Shown here piece after piece: positions 8,883 through 16,815 of a DNA stretch of 39,447 nt (its first letter is position 1; each line of letters begins with the position of its first letter). The position numbers and the translations under genes were made by a program. The stretch is from Cellulomonas gelida (GTDB taxonomy: Bacteria > Actinomycetota > Actinomycetes > Actinomycetales > Cellulomonadaceae), in NCBI RefSeq assembly GCF_006538725.1, contig NZ_BJLQ01000033.1, forward strand, positions 1 to 39,447, written 5' to 3'. The notes beneath the pieces were generated by a model that saw only the letters and a program-made list of their open reading frames with translations, had not been told where the DNA came from and did not search any database.

Positions 8883-8895
8883 GAGGAATATCCTC
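8883..8895. promoter_or_regulatory. Palindrome between exporter operon and tetR, candidate TetR operator
   Basis: Arms GAGGA (8883-8887) and TCCTC (8891-8895) are perfect inverted repeats around a three-base centre. They lie in the only non-coding stretch between the divergent permease (start 8859) and TetR gene (start 8923). TetR regulators usually bind such palindromes and repress both directions. Role inferred; no binding data. Confidence 0.45.
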
Positions 8896-8922
8896 ACGTG
8901 TGGAAATCTAGGGAGGTGGCGC

Positions 8923-9558
8923 GTGGTGGTCAAGGGGAGCGACGCGCCGGTCGACGAGCCCGCGGCGCGCCGTGGCAGGCGGCCGGGGGCGAGCACGACG
9001 CGGGACGAGATCCTCGCGGCCGCCCGTCGTCAGTTCGCCGAGGTCGGGTTCCGGCGCGCGACCGTGCGGGCGATCGCCGCGGAGGCCGGGGTCGACCCCA
9101 AGCTCGTCGGGCACTGGTTCGGCGGCAAGGCCGAGCTGTTCGTCGCGTCGGTGCAGCTGCCGTTCGACCCCCGGGTGCTCGCCATGCGCATCGCCGACGG
9201 TGACCGCGCCCACGTCGGCGAGCGGCTCGTCGCGGCTCTGGTGCACGGCGTGCTGGAGGACGCCGTGGCGCGCGGACGCGGGGTCGCCCTGCTGCGCGCG
9301 GTCGCGACCGAGCCGCAGCTGGCACCGCTCCTGCGGCGCCTCGTCGTCGCCGAGGTGCTGACCCCCGTGGCGCACGCGATCGGCGCCGACCATGCCGAGG
9401 TGCGAGCCTCCCTCGTCGCGAGCCAGATGGTCGGGCTGCTCCTCATGCGGCACGTGGTCGAGCTCGCGCCCTTGACCGAGCGCGGTGCCGACGAGCTCGT
9501 CGCGCTCGTCGCTCCCACCGTGCAGCGGTACCTGACCGCGGAGCTGCCGTTCGAGTGA
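8923..9558 (+). CDS. TetR/AcrR-family transcriptional regulator
   Basis: A 211-aa repressor. After a basic N-terminal tail (RRGRRPGASTTRDEIL) comes the helix-turn-helix ATVRAIAAEAGVDPKLVGHW followed by FGGKAELF, the standard TetR DNA-binding block at about residues 25-70. The rest is a helical ligand domain. GTG at 8923 (or 8926) is preceded by GGGAGG at 8911-8916. It diverges from the ABC exporter operon across 63 bases containing a palindrome, the usual layout for a regulator that represses an efflux system until a substrate binds. The E. coli counterpart of this arrangement would be CecR with ybhGFSR. The ligand is unknown. Confidence 0.88.
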   Translation: MVVKGSDAPVDEPAARRGRRPGASTTRDEILAAARRQFAEVGFRRATVRAIAAEAGVDPKLVGHWFGGKAELFVASVQLPFDPRVLAMRIADGDRAHVGERLVAALVHGVLEDAVARGRGVALLRAVATEPQLAPLLRRLVVAEVLTPVAHAIGADHAEVRASLVASQMVGLLLMRHVVELAPLTERGADELVALVAPTVQRYLTAELPFE

Positions 9559-9637
9559 GCGGCGCATCCGCCAGGCGGGCGCCCGAACGGGGCAATCCAG
9601 CGGCTCGACGTGCTGCCTGACCTGCGAGTTCGTCGAG

Positions 9638-9653
9638 TGTGACGTGGGACACA
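9638..9653. promoter_or_regulatory. CRP/GlxR-like binding site upstream of the glucan synthase operon
   Basis: TGTGA, six bases, then ACACA: nine of ten positions match the CRP-family consensus TGTGA-N6-TCACA. It sits 13 bases upstream of a -35-like TGGACA. Position and fit suggest activation by a CRP/GlxR-type protein; inference only. Confidence 0.4.
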
Positions 9654-9665
9654 GTGGAACAGGTC

Positions 9666-9696
9666 TGGACAGATCGCCCGAACCGTCCATTAGCGT
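9666..9696 (+). promoter_or_regulatory. Candidate promoter of the glucan synthase operon
   Basis: TGGACA (9666-9671) and TAGCGT (9691-9696) resemble actinobacterial -35 (TTGACA) and -10 (TANNNT) hexamers, 19 bases apart. The spacing is slightly long. The leader to the start codon at 9811 would be about 108 bases. Confidence 0.35.
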
Positions 9697-9810
9697 CGAG
9701 CTGTCACCACGGGGGCTCGCTTCCGTGATCCTGGCGCCACCGCCGCCGTCGCAACGGCACCGGTGGGTCCACCTCCGGTGCCCGTCTCGGGCACGACGGA
9801 GGGGGGCCCC

Positions 9811-11535
9811 ATGGCCACGACGTTCGACAGGCTCGTCCTCGAGCCGCGCCGTACCGACGAGCCGCACGCGCGGCCGGCACGGTCGACCGAGAGCCAGGCG
9901 GCGCAGAGCCCCTCGCTCATCCTCATGGTGCTGCTCGCGAGCGCCGGCATCGTCATCTACGCCGTCTTCCTGCTCAACCCGGGCAACAGGGGGGACTGGC
10001 TGCCGTACTCGATGGTCATCGCCGCGGAGACCGTGCTCGTCGTGCACGCCCTCCTGGCGATGTGGACCGTGCTCTCGGCCGGTCACGACCCACGGTCGTT
10101 CGCGTTCCACCACGCGCAGGACCGCATGTACGACGTCGCCGACATCGTGCGGGGCCGTGTCGAGGACCGCCCGCAGGACTGGCAGATGTACCTGCGCAAC
10201 CGGCCCGTCGAGATCGACGTGTTCATCACGACGTACGGCGAGGACCTCGAGACCATCCGCCGGACCGTGACCGCGGCCCTCGGGATGCAGGGCACGCACC
10301 ACACCTGGGTGCTCGACGACGGCCGCTCCGACGAGGTCCGCGACCTGGCCGCCGAGCTCGGCGCGCGCTACGTGCGCCGCCTGTCGAGCAACGGGGCCAA
10401 GGCGGGCAACATCAACCACGCGCTGTCGATCGCCCACGGCGACCTGTTCGCCGTGCTCGACGCCGACTTCGTGCCGCGGCCGACGTTCCTGCACGAGACC
10501 GTGCCGTTCTTCTCCGACGACCGTGTCGCGTTCGTGCAGACCCCGCAGACGTACGGCAACCTGCACACCGTCATCTCCAAGGGCGCGGGCTACATGCAGG
10601 CGGTCTTCTACCGCTTCATCCAGCCCGGTCGGAACCGGTTCAACGCGGCGTTCTGCGTCGGCACGAACGTGGTCTTCCGGCGCGCGGCGATCGACTCGGT
10701 CGGCGGCATCTACTCCGACTCGAAGTCGGAGGACGTGTGGACCTCGCTCATGCTGCACGAGAAGGGCTGGCGCACGGTCTACATCCCCGACACGCTCGCG
10801 GTCGGGGACACCCCCGAGACCATCGAGGCGTACTCGAAGCAGCAGCTGCGGTGGGCCACGGGCGGCTTCGAGATCATGCTCACGCACAACCCGCTGTCCA
10901 GGCGGCACCCGCTGACGCTCGACCAGCGGCTGCAGTACACGGTCACCGCGACGCACTACCTCACGGGCATCGCCCCGCTCCTGCTGCTGCTCGTCCCGCC
11001 GCTGCAGATCTACTTCGACCTGACACCCATGAACCTCACGATCACGCCGTTGACGTGGGCGCTGTACTACGCGGGGTTCTACGTCATGCAGATCTTCCTG
11101 GCGTTCTACACGCTCGGCTCGTTCCGCTGGCAGGTGCTCCTGCTCGCGTCCGTGTCGTTCCCGATCTACACGCGGGCCCTGGTCAACGCGATCCTGCGCC
11201 GTGACCAGGCCTGGCACGTCACGGGCTCCAAGGGCGCGTACCGCTCGCCCTTCGCCTTCATCACTGCTCAGGTGCTCTTCTTCGAGTTCCTCGCCCTGAC
11301 CACCGCCGTGGGCCTGTGGAAGGACGTCTCGAACGGGTACCCCAGCCTGGCCGTCGCATGGAACGCGACCAACACCCTGATCCTGGGCGGCTTCGTGCTC
11401 ACGGCCTGGCGCGAGGCACGCGCCGGCCGCCGTGCGGCACGGGCGGCGGCCCGCAGGACCGCCACGCCCGCCGAGAACCGAAGCGTGCGCGAGGACGTCC
11501 CCGCCCTCGCGCTCACGACCGGAGGTGCCGCATGA
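9811..11535 (+). CDS. BcsA/CrdS-like processive glycosyltransferase (probable beta-1,3-glucan synthase)
   Basis: A 574-aa family-2 processive synthase that would polymerise UDP-glucose and pass the chain through its own membrane channel. Two N-terminal TM segments (about 35-55 and 65-88) precede the catalytic domain. Seen motifs: VLDDGRSDE (Asp169-170), the metal-binding DAD (217-219), SED in place of the usual TED (base Asp308) and QQLRW (344-348). Four or five TM helices follow. It ends shortly after the last TM with an Arg/Ala-rich tail and has no PilZ domain, unlike most bacterial cellulose synthases but like the curdlan synthase CrdS. ATG at 9811 follows GGAGGGG. The GH81 beta-1,3-glucanase two genes downstream is the main reason to infer a beta-1,3-glucan product. 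Confidence 0.85.
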   Translation: MATTFDRLVLEPRRTDEPHARPARSTESQAAQSPSLILMVLLASAGIVIYAVFLLNPGNRGDWLPYSMVIAAETVLVVHALLAMWTVLSAGHDPRSFAFHHAQDRMYDVADIVRGRVEDRPQDWQMYLRNRPVEIDVFITTYGEDLETIRRTVTAALGMQGTHHTWVLDDGRSDEVRDLAAELGARYVRRLSSNGAKAGNINHALSIAHGDLFAVLDADFVPRPTFLHETVPFFSDDRVAFVQTPQTYGNLHTVISKGAGYMQAVFYRFIQPGRNRFNAAFCVGTNVVFRRAAIDSVGGIYSDSKSEDVWTSLMLHEKGWRTVYIPDTLAVGDTPETIEAYSKQQLRWATGGFEIMLTHNPLSRRHPLTLDQRLQYTVTATHYLTGIAPLLLLLVPPLQIYFDLTPMNLTITPLTWALYYAGFYVMQIFLAFYTLGSFRWQVLLLASVSFPIYTRALVNAILRRDQAWHVTGSKGAYRSPFAFITAQVLFFEFLALTTAVGLWKDVSNGYPSLAVAWNATNTLILGGFVLTAWREARAGRRAARAAARRTATPAENRSVREDVPALALTTGGAA

Positions 11536-12263
11536 CCTGGCGCGTACGACTCAAGCTGTTCGTGGGCACCGTCGTCGTCCTCCTGGTGGCGGCCTACGCC
11601 ACGTACCACGTGAACGAGCAGCGCAGCATCGCCTCGAGCGACTCCGCGCAGATCCTCGGGCAGACCTATGTCGTCGGCACCCCGTACGCGGGGCTCGTCG
11701 TCGGGCAGCACGTCACGGCCGGCGACGAGGTCGAGCAGGGCGACCCGCTGTTCGTCCTCGACTCCGCGTCGCTCGACCGCGACCTGTCCCTCGGCACGGT
11801 GAGCAACGCGGGCCAGGCGACGACCATCGACGCGGACGGCAACCTCGTCGTCCTCGCCACGCAGGACGGCACCGTCACGGAGGTCGGCGCGCGGCAGGGC
11901 ACGTTCGTCTCGGCCGCCGACCACCTCGCGACCGTGCAGATCGCCGGGTCGCTGTACGTCCAGGCGGAGTACACGCTCTCGGCCAAGGAGTACGCGCGCG
12001 TGCCCGACGACGCCCCGGTCTCGATCGAGCTGCCGAACACCGCGACGCTCGCCGGGCACGTCGAGCGCGTGCAGGTGACCACGGTCGGCGGGAAGGCGCT
12101 CGCGCTCGTCACCGTGACGTCCGACGAGCTCGTCGACGGCGACCAGAACGGCCTCGTCGGCTCGGGCACGCCCGTGCAGGCACGCCTGTCGCTGCGCAAC
12201 GACGGGGTGGTGACCACCGTCTCCGACGCCGTGACGTCCTACGTCCACGGGGTCTTCGGGTGA
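11532..12263 (+). CDS. HlyD-like membrane-anchored protein of the glucan synthase operon
   Basis: A 243-aa protein with one N-terminal TM helix (about residues 8-26) and an extracytoplasmic portion. It contains a biotinyl-lipoyl-type half motif (GLVVGQHVTAGDEVEQGDPLF) and a second beta-rich segment (DGTVTEVGARQGTFVSAADH), the fold of HlyD/membrane-fusion proteins. Such proteins accompany other GT2 exopolysaccharide synthases (the HlyD-like half of Alg44 with Alg8 is an example) and help receive the emerging chain. ATG overlaps the synthase stop by four bases, and its own stop overlaps the GH81 start by four, so the three proteins are likely made in fixed proportion. Confidence 0.75.
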   Translation: MTWRVRLKLFVGTVVVLLVAAYATYHVNEQRSIASSDSAQILGQTYVVGTPYAGLVVGQHVTAGDEVEQGDPLFVLDSASLDRDLSLGTVSNAGQATTIDADGNLVVLATQDGTVTEVGARQGTFVSAADHLATVQIAGSLYVQAEYTLSAKEYARVPDDAPVSIELPNTATLAGHVERVQVTTVGGKALALVTVTSDELVDGDQNGLVGSGTPVQARLSLRNDGVVTTVSDAVTSYVHGVFG

Positions 12264-14314
12264 CGCGGCGCGCGTGGCTGCTGGCCGCCGCGGTGGTCGT
12301 GCTCGCGGCGCTCGCGGGGGTGGCGGTCGCGTACGCCGCTGCCGAGCGGGACGACGGGTCCGGCCCGGGCGCGGCCGCGCCCGTCGCCGGCCCGAAGGAC
12401 GCGGCCGTGCCCACCCCGGACGTGGCCGCCCTCGTGGCGGGCGTGCCCGCGCGCGACGTCGCGAAGCTCCCGCCCGCGCGCGTCGGTGACGGGGTGCTGC
12501 CGCAGTCCAACCGCTGGTACAGCGGCCTGGTGTTCGGCGATCAGCCCGTCTTCGCCCAGCCGCTGTCGTTCCAGCTCACGGGTCCGGGGTTCACGCTCGG
12601 CCTGCCCCAGCCGGTCGCGTCCGCGAAGACGGTCGCGGCCCCGCACGTCGTCGCGCTGACCGTCGACGTGGGCGCCGCGGGCTACACGGTCACCGCGGCC
12701 GACCCCGTCGCCGTCACGATCGCGCTGCTGGACGACGACGGCGAGGTGCTGGGTCACGTCGCGCTCGCGGAGGGTTCGCCCGTGGTGACGTTCACCGCCG
12801 CCCGGGACGTGACCGTCCGCACGGACGGCGCCCTGAGCGCGACGCCCGACGGGCCGGCGACCGCGCGCGGTGACGTCGGCGGTGCGACCTGGGCGCTGCG
12901 TGCGCCGAGCTTCGACGGCGGCACGACGGCGCTCGCCGACGGCGAGGTGGCCGGCTGGTACGCCCTGCCGCAGGACGCGACGAGCGCGTCGGAGCGTGCG
13001 CTCGCCGACGCCGCCCAGCATCCCGTGCAGGGCGTCGACGTCACGTACGGGGTCGATGCGCAGACCGCGCGCACCACGCTCACCTACCGGACGTCCGGGG
13101 GCGCCGGTGCGTACGTGCTCGCGCCGCACCAGCGCACGGGTGACCAGCCCGAGCGGGACGGGTGCGGGCTGGGCGAGTACGCGAGCGTCGGCGGGCCGCT
13201 GGAGCTGTGCGCGGGCTCGCGTCTCACCGCGTTCGCGCCGACCGTGCGACCTTCGGTCGTCCCGGACCTGACGGCCGCGTCGGCGCAGGAGCGTGACGCG
13301 ATCCTCACGGCGCTGGTCGACGACGTCGCGGCCACGCCGCCCTTCCCCTCCGACACGTACTTCGGCGCGAAGGCGCTGTTCCGCGCCGCCACGCTCGTCG
13401 TGCTCGGCGAGCAGCTCGGCGCACCCGACGAGGTCGCCGACCTGCGCACGCGCACCGTCGACGCGCTGCGCGAGTGGACCCAGCCGGAGGGGTGCGTCGA
13501 GCGCGACGCCCGGTGCTTCGTCTACGACCCGGACGCGCGCTCGGTCATCGGGCTCACGCCCGCGTTCGGCTCGGACGAGCTCAACGACCACCACTTCCAC
13601 TACGGCTACCTGCTCGCCGCCGCGGGGCTGCTCGCCTCCGACGACGCCGCGCTGGCCGACGAGCTCGCACCCGTCATGGACCTGCTCGCGGCGGACGTCG
13701 CCGCGGCGACGCCCAGCGACGAGCTCCCGCAGCTGCGCGCGTTCGACCCGTACAGCGGCCACTCGTGGGCGTCGGGGACGTCACCGTTCGCCGACGGCAA
13801 CAACCAGGAGTCGAGCTCGGAGGCGGTCAACGCGTGGAACGGGCTCGGGCTGTGGGCGCAGGCGTCGGGTCAGGACGCCCTGGTCACGCAGGCGACCTGG
13901 CTCGCGTCCACGGAGTCGGCCGCGGCACGCACCTACTGGACCGCGCCGGAGCCGGTGCCGGGCTTCGACCACGAGATCGTCTCGCTCGTGTGGGGCGGCA
14001 AGCGCGACTACGCGACATGGTTCAGCCCCGAACCCAGTGCGATCCTCGGTATCCAGCTGCTCCCCATGGGCCCCGCGCAGGCAGCGCTCGCCACCGGCGT
14101 GGACCCGCAGCGGATCCGCGACGCCGTCACGGAGGCCGGGCCCGACGGCACCGCCACGACGTTCGGGGGCTACCTCCTGGCCTACCTTGCGCTCGCGGGC
14201 GAGGACGACGCCCGCGAGGCGTGGGACCGCCTCCTGGCGATCCCGGCCGACGCGGTCGACGACGGGACGTCGCGCGCCGCGCTGCTCGCCTTCGTCGCGG
14301 GGCTCGACGGCTAG
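12260..14314 (+). CDS. GH81 endo-1,3-beta-glucanase, membrane-anchored or secreted
   Basis: A 684-aa protein. It starts with GTG at 12260 (GTGA overlap with the gene before) and has an N-terminal hydrophobic segment (residues 5-28) acting as signal or anchor. The first half is the beta-sandwich that opens GH81 enzymes (PQSNRWYSGLVFGDQPVF). The catalytic half carries the family signatures DELNDHHFHYGYLLAAA, GHSWASGTSPF and DGNNQESSSEAVNAWNGLG, holding the expected acid Asp and paired Glu residues. GH81 enzymes cut linear beta-1,3-glucan internally. Coupled translation with a GT2 synthase parallels the cellulase BcsZ in cellulose operons, which trims or releases the product. No carbohydrate-binding module is visible. 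Confidence 0.9.
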   Translation: MTRRAWLLAAAVVVLAALAGVAVAYAAAERDDGSGPGAAAPVAGPKDAAVPTPDVAALVAGVPARDVAKLPPARVGDGVLPQSNRWYSGLVFGDQPVFAQPLSFQLTGPGFTLGLPQPVASAKTVAAPHVVALTVDVGAAGYTVTAADPVAVTIALLDDDGEVLGHVALAEGSPVVTFTAARDVTVRTDGALSATPDGPATARGDVGGATWALRAPSFDGGTTALADGEVAGWYALPQDATSASERALADAAQHPVQGVDVTYGVDAQTARTTLTYRTSGGAGAYVLAPHQRTGDQPERDGCGLGEYASVGGPLELCAGSRLTAFAPTVRPSVVPDLTAASAQERDAILTALVDDVAATPPFPSDTYFGAKALFRAATLVVLGEQLGAPDEVADLRTRTVDALREWTQPEGCVERDARCFVYDPDARSVIGLTPAFGSDELNDHHFHYGYLLAAAGLLASDDAALADELAPVMDLLAADVAAATPSDELPQLRAFDPYSGHSWASGTSPFADGNNQESSSEAVNAWNGLGLWAQASGQDALVTQATWLASTESAAARTYWTAPEPVPGFDHEIVSLVWGGKRDYATWFSPEPSAILGIQLLPMGPAQAALATGVDPQRIRDAVTEAGPDGTATTFGGYLLAYLALAGEDDAREAWDRLLAIPADAVDDGTSRAALLAFVAGLDG

Positions 14315-15018
14315 GGGACCGGTGGCGGCCCGCCGACGCGCGGGCCGTGCCACGACGCGACCAGTCGCGCGACGATCGTCACGAGGTAGACCTGCGCGAG
14401 CAGCGCCTCGAACGTCGCGAGGCCTCGCCCGGCGTACGTCGCGGCGGTCAGGTCGCCGTAGCCGAGCGTCGTCAGCGTGGTGAACGAGAAGTACTGCAGC
14501 GCACGGCCGTCCGCCGTGGCACCGTCGGCGAAGAACGGCGGCTCGAGCCACGCCACGAGCCCGAACACGTGCGTGAACATGATGCCGAGCAGGAGGTAGC
14601 CGGACAGCGCGGCCGCGATCGAGCGCAGCGTCACGGTGCGGTGCTCGAGCACGCGTGCGAGGACCACGACGAGCGTGAAGCCGACGACGGCGGCGAGCGT
14701 CGCGTCGACCACCGCGACGGCGTCGCGCTCGGGCAGGAAGAGCAGCGACGACGCGGTGGCCACGACGCCCACGACGAGGATCGCGCGCATGGCACCGCGG
14801 ACCCGCGGCGAGGGCACGGACGTGCGCACCGCGAGCACGAGGCTCACGAACAGCAGCACCGAGACCGCGACCTGCGCCCACAGCGCCGACGACACCGCGA
14901 ACAAGATGTACCCCACCGACAGCAGGACGAGCACGAGTCCGTACAGGTCGGGGGCGAGCTCGCGGCGCCCGGCGTGCGTCGGCGTCGGGTCTGCGGTCGT
15001 GCCACCGGGGTCGCTCAC
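14311..15018 (-). CDS. Potassium channel family protein
   Basis: A 235-aa membrane protein. Five hydrophobic segments (about 25-43, 45-64, 76-94, 100-123, 132-156) precede a pore loop with the selectivity filter TTLTTLGYGDL, then a final TM helix. The filter identifies a potassium-selective ion channel (ion-channel-2 fold); the six-TM layout resembles voltage-gated types, but no Arg-rich S4 helix is evident. No C-terminal RCK/TrkA-N domain is present, so no nucleotide gating is expected. GTG at 15018 follows GGAGGAG. Its stop is shared with the convergent GH81 stop through a CTAG at 14311-14314. It could also serve as a simple potassium leak channel. Confidence 0.85.
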   Translation of the reverse strand: MSDPGGTTADPTPTHAGRRELAPDLYGLVLVLLSVGYILFAVSSALWAQVAVSVLLFVSLVLAVRTSVPSPRVRGAMRAILVVGVVATASSLLFLPERDAVAVVDATLAAVVGFTLVVVLARVLEHRTVTLRSIAAALSGYLLLGIMFTHVFGLVAWLEPPFFADGATADGRALQYFSFTTLTTLGYGDLTAATYAGRGLATFEALLAQVYLVTIVARLVASWHGPRVGGPPPVP

Positions 15019-15092
15019 GGCTCCTCCGCGTCCTGCCCGTGGTGCGCTGACGGGAGGCTACCGCTGCGCCCAGCGTCGCGCCGGGCGAACGG

Positions 15093-15527
15093 TCAGGTGC
15101 GCTCCCAGGTGGCGACGTCGCCGGGGACCACGACGAAGCTCGGGTGGGCGCGCAGCGGGTGCGCGCGCAGCCGCTCCGCGTCCGCAGGCGAGCGCTGGTC
15201 GAGCTTGGCGAGCAGGTGCGCGCGTTCGTACGCGAGCTGCCCGTTGGTCACGACGAGCAGGTGGTCCGCGACCCCCGTGCGGGGGACCACGACGCGCGTC
15301 CGGTCGAACCGGTAGCCACGCGCGTCGGCCTCGTCGGCGAGCGACTCGAGGTAGGTGCCGATCGCCGCGAGCGGCTCGGGGCTCGCGCGGAACCGCTCGA
15401 GCTGCGGGTGCCGCCCGTAGCCGCCTTCGGGCCGCCGCAGCGCGGATTGCGCCAGCAGGCCCTCACGCCACCCGGCCACGAGCCCGATGCGGTCGAGGTG
15501 CTCGGGGTGCAGCGACCACACGCGCAC
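15093..15527 (-). CDS. Pyrimidine dimer DNA glycosylase family protein (T4 endonuclease V-like)
   Basis: A 144-aa protein matching the Pyr_excise family: VWSLHPEHLDRIGLVAGWRE at the N-terminus, LLAQSALR, then HPQLERFR and RGYRFDRTRV. In T4 endonuclease V the catalytic Glu lies in a similar RE context about 20 residues in; here WREGLLAQ is the equivalent. T4 uses the amine of residue 2 (Thr) for the lyase step, whereas residue 2 here is Arg, so activity details may differ. The enzyme would start repair of UV-induced cyclobutane dimers. GTG at 15527 lies two bases after the elongase stop, making it the last gene of the carotenoid operon. Both functions protect against light. Confidence 0.8.
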   Translation of the reverse strand: MRVWSLHPEHLDRIGLVAGWREGLLAQSALRRPEGGYGRHPQLERFRASPEPLAAIGTYLESLADEADARGYRFDRTRVVVPRTGVADHLLVVTNGQLAYERAHLLAKLDQRSPADAERLRAHPLRAHPSFVVVPGDVATWERT

Positions 15528-15529
15528 GG

Positions 15530-16447
15530 TCAGCCCCGCGCCGCGAACGCGGCGATGATCAGGCCCTGCGTGATCGCGAAGCCCGCGACGAGGTTGAGCC
15601 ACAGGAAGCGCCGCCACCCGCGGTTCGCCTGCTCGCACTCGTCGTCCGTGAGCGACCGGAACGGCGTGATCGAGGCGAGGTAGGCCACCGGGACCACCGC
15701 CGCGAGGGCCGTCGGCCAGCCGGCGGTGAGCAGCAGGGCGGCCGCCAACGCGTAGCCGGCCATCGCGAGCCGAACCGTCCGCCGGGCGCCCAGCACGGTC
15801 GCGATCGAGCCGATGCCCGCACCACGGTCCGCGCGCACGTCCTGCACCGCGCCGAACGCGTGCGACGCGCAGGCCCACGCGAAGAACGCGAGCAGGGTCG
15901 CCGTGACCGACCACGACCACGTGCCTCCCGCGAGCGTCACCCCGAGCACGGCCGGGCTGACGAAGTGCGTCGCCGAGGTCACCGAGTCGAGGCCGGGGCG
16001 CTCCTTGAACCGCAGGCGAGGCGCCGAGTAGGCGACGACGGCGAACACGCTCACCAGCAGCACCACCAACGACGCCGGGCTGCGCCGGGCCACGGCGATC
16101 GCCGCGAGCGCGACGACGAACGGTGCGCTCGCCGCGACCGACACCAGCACCGTGGTCCGGTGCCACCGCGTGTCCAGCACGACGCCCTCGACGCCGCCCT
16201 TGCGCGGGTTCGCGAGATCGGACTCGTGGTCCCACACGTCGTTGAGCCCGTACATCAGCAGGTTGTACGGCACGAGGAAGAACACGGTCCCGACGACGAG
16301 CACCGCGTCGAGCCCGCCTCCGGCGAGCAGGTACGCGGCAGCGAACGGGTACGCGGTGTTGATCCAGCTCAACGGGCGCGACGACCCGACGAGCTGGCGG
16401 ACCCCGGCACGCCAGTCGGTGCCGCGGCGGAGCTCGGCCGTGGTCAT
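15530..16447 (-). CDS. crtEb: UbiA-family prenyltransferase, probable lycopene elongase (CrtEb/CrtE2/LbtA type)
   Basis: A 305-aa polytopic UbiA protein with about eight TM helices. The first Asp-rich prenyl-diphosphate motif is NDVWDHESD near residue 70; the second is the region VQDVRADRGAGIGSIAT near 205. Being coupled to crtYc/crtYd after crtE-B-I points to lycopene elongase, which adds C5 units from DMAPP to both ends of lycopene to give C50 carotenoids. The gene order E-B-I-Y-Y-Eb is that of the decaprenoxanthin cluster of Corynebacterium glutamicum. ATG at 16447 follows GGAGGT and overlaps the crtYd stop by four bases. A menaquinone-type role is less likely here. Confidence 0.85.
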   Translation of the reverse strand: MTTAELRRGTDWRAGVRQLVGSSRPLSWINTAYPFAAAYLLAGGGLDAVLVVGTVFFLVPYNLLMYGLNDVWDHESDLANPRKGGVEGVVLDTRWHRTTVLVSVAASAPFVVALAAIAVARRSPASLVVLLVSVFAVVAYSAPRLRFKERPGLDSVTSATHFVSPAVLGVTLAGGTWSWSVTATLLAFFAWACASHAFGAVQDVRADRGAGIGSIATVLGARRTVRLAMAGYALAAALLLTAGWPTALAAVVPVAYLASITPFRSLTDDECEQANRGWRRFLWLNLVAGFAITQGLIIAAFAARG

Positions 16448-16815
16448 CGTCGTACCTCCGGACGTCGGGGCGCGGGCTGCGAGGCGTCCGCGGGCTCGTC
16501 GAGGGGCTTCCGGACGTGCAGCGCGGCGAGTGAGGGGAGCAGCAGGGCGGTGGCCAGCGGCCATGCGAGGTCCTCGACGGGGGCGCGCAGGACGCGCCAG
16601 CCGAGGAGCGCGGCCTCGTCGTACCGGAAGAGGTCCGTGGTGACCATGACGCTGTCGAACACGACCGTGAGCACGCCCAGCACGAGCGCCGTCAGGGCGA
16701 CGACCGCGAGCAGGTGCGCGCGGGGGCGGCCGCGTCGCGGTTCGGTGGTGACGGCGAACGCCGTGACGGCGGCGCACGCGAGCACCACGACGACCGCCAG
16801 GCCCGCGTACGTCAT
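16444..16815 (-). CDS. crtYd: C50 carotenoid / lycopene cyclase subunit CrtYd (CrtYf/Yh type)
   Basis: A 123-aa membrane protein with three hydrophobic segments. It is the second of two small subunits that together form the heterodimeric CarR-type cyclase. The motif PVEDLAWPLATALL corresponds to the conserved PxE(D/E) block of this family. The C-terminus is hydrophilic and Pro/Arg-rich. Start and stop both overlap neighbours by four bases (ATGA), in keeping with equal production of both cyclase halves. Whether the rings formed are beta, epsilon or gamma cannot be told by eye; with a lycopene elongase beside it the substrate is probably an elongated (C50) acyclic carotenoid. Confidence 0.85.
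   Translation of the reverse strand: MTYAGLAVVVVLACAAVTAFAVTTEPRRGRPRAHLLAVVALTALVLGVLTVVFDSVMVTTDLFRYDEAALLGWRVLRAPVEDLAWPLATALLLPSLAALHVRKPLDEPADASQPAPRRPEVRR

Noticed and set aside
8908..11217. 769-codon minus-strand open frame
   Set aside because: Antisense to tetR and the glycosyltransferase, both clearly real by their motifs.
9811..11535. Cellulose synthase as the name of the GT2
   Set aside because: Catalytic motifs fit any processive GT2; the missing PilZ domain and the GH81 (beta-1,3) partner favour beta-1,3-glucan over cellulose.
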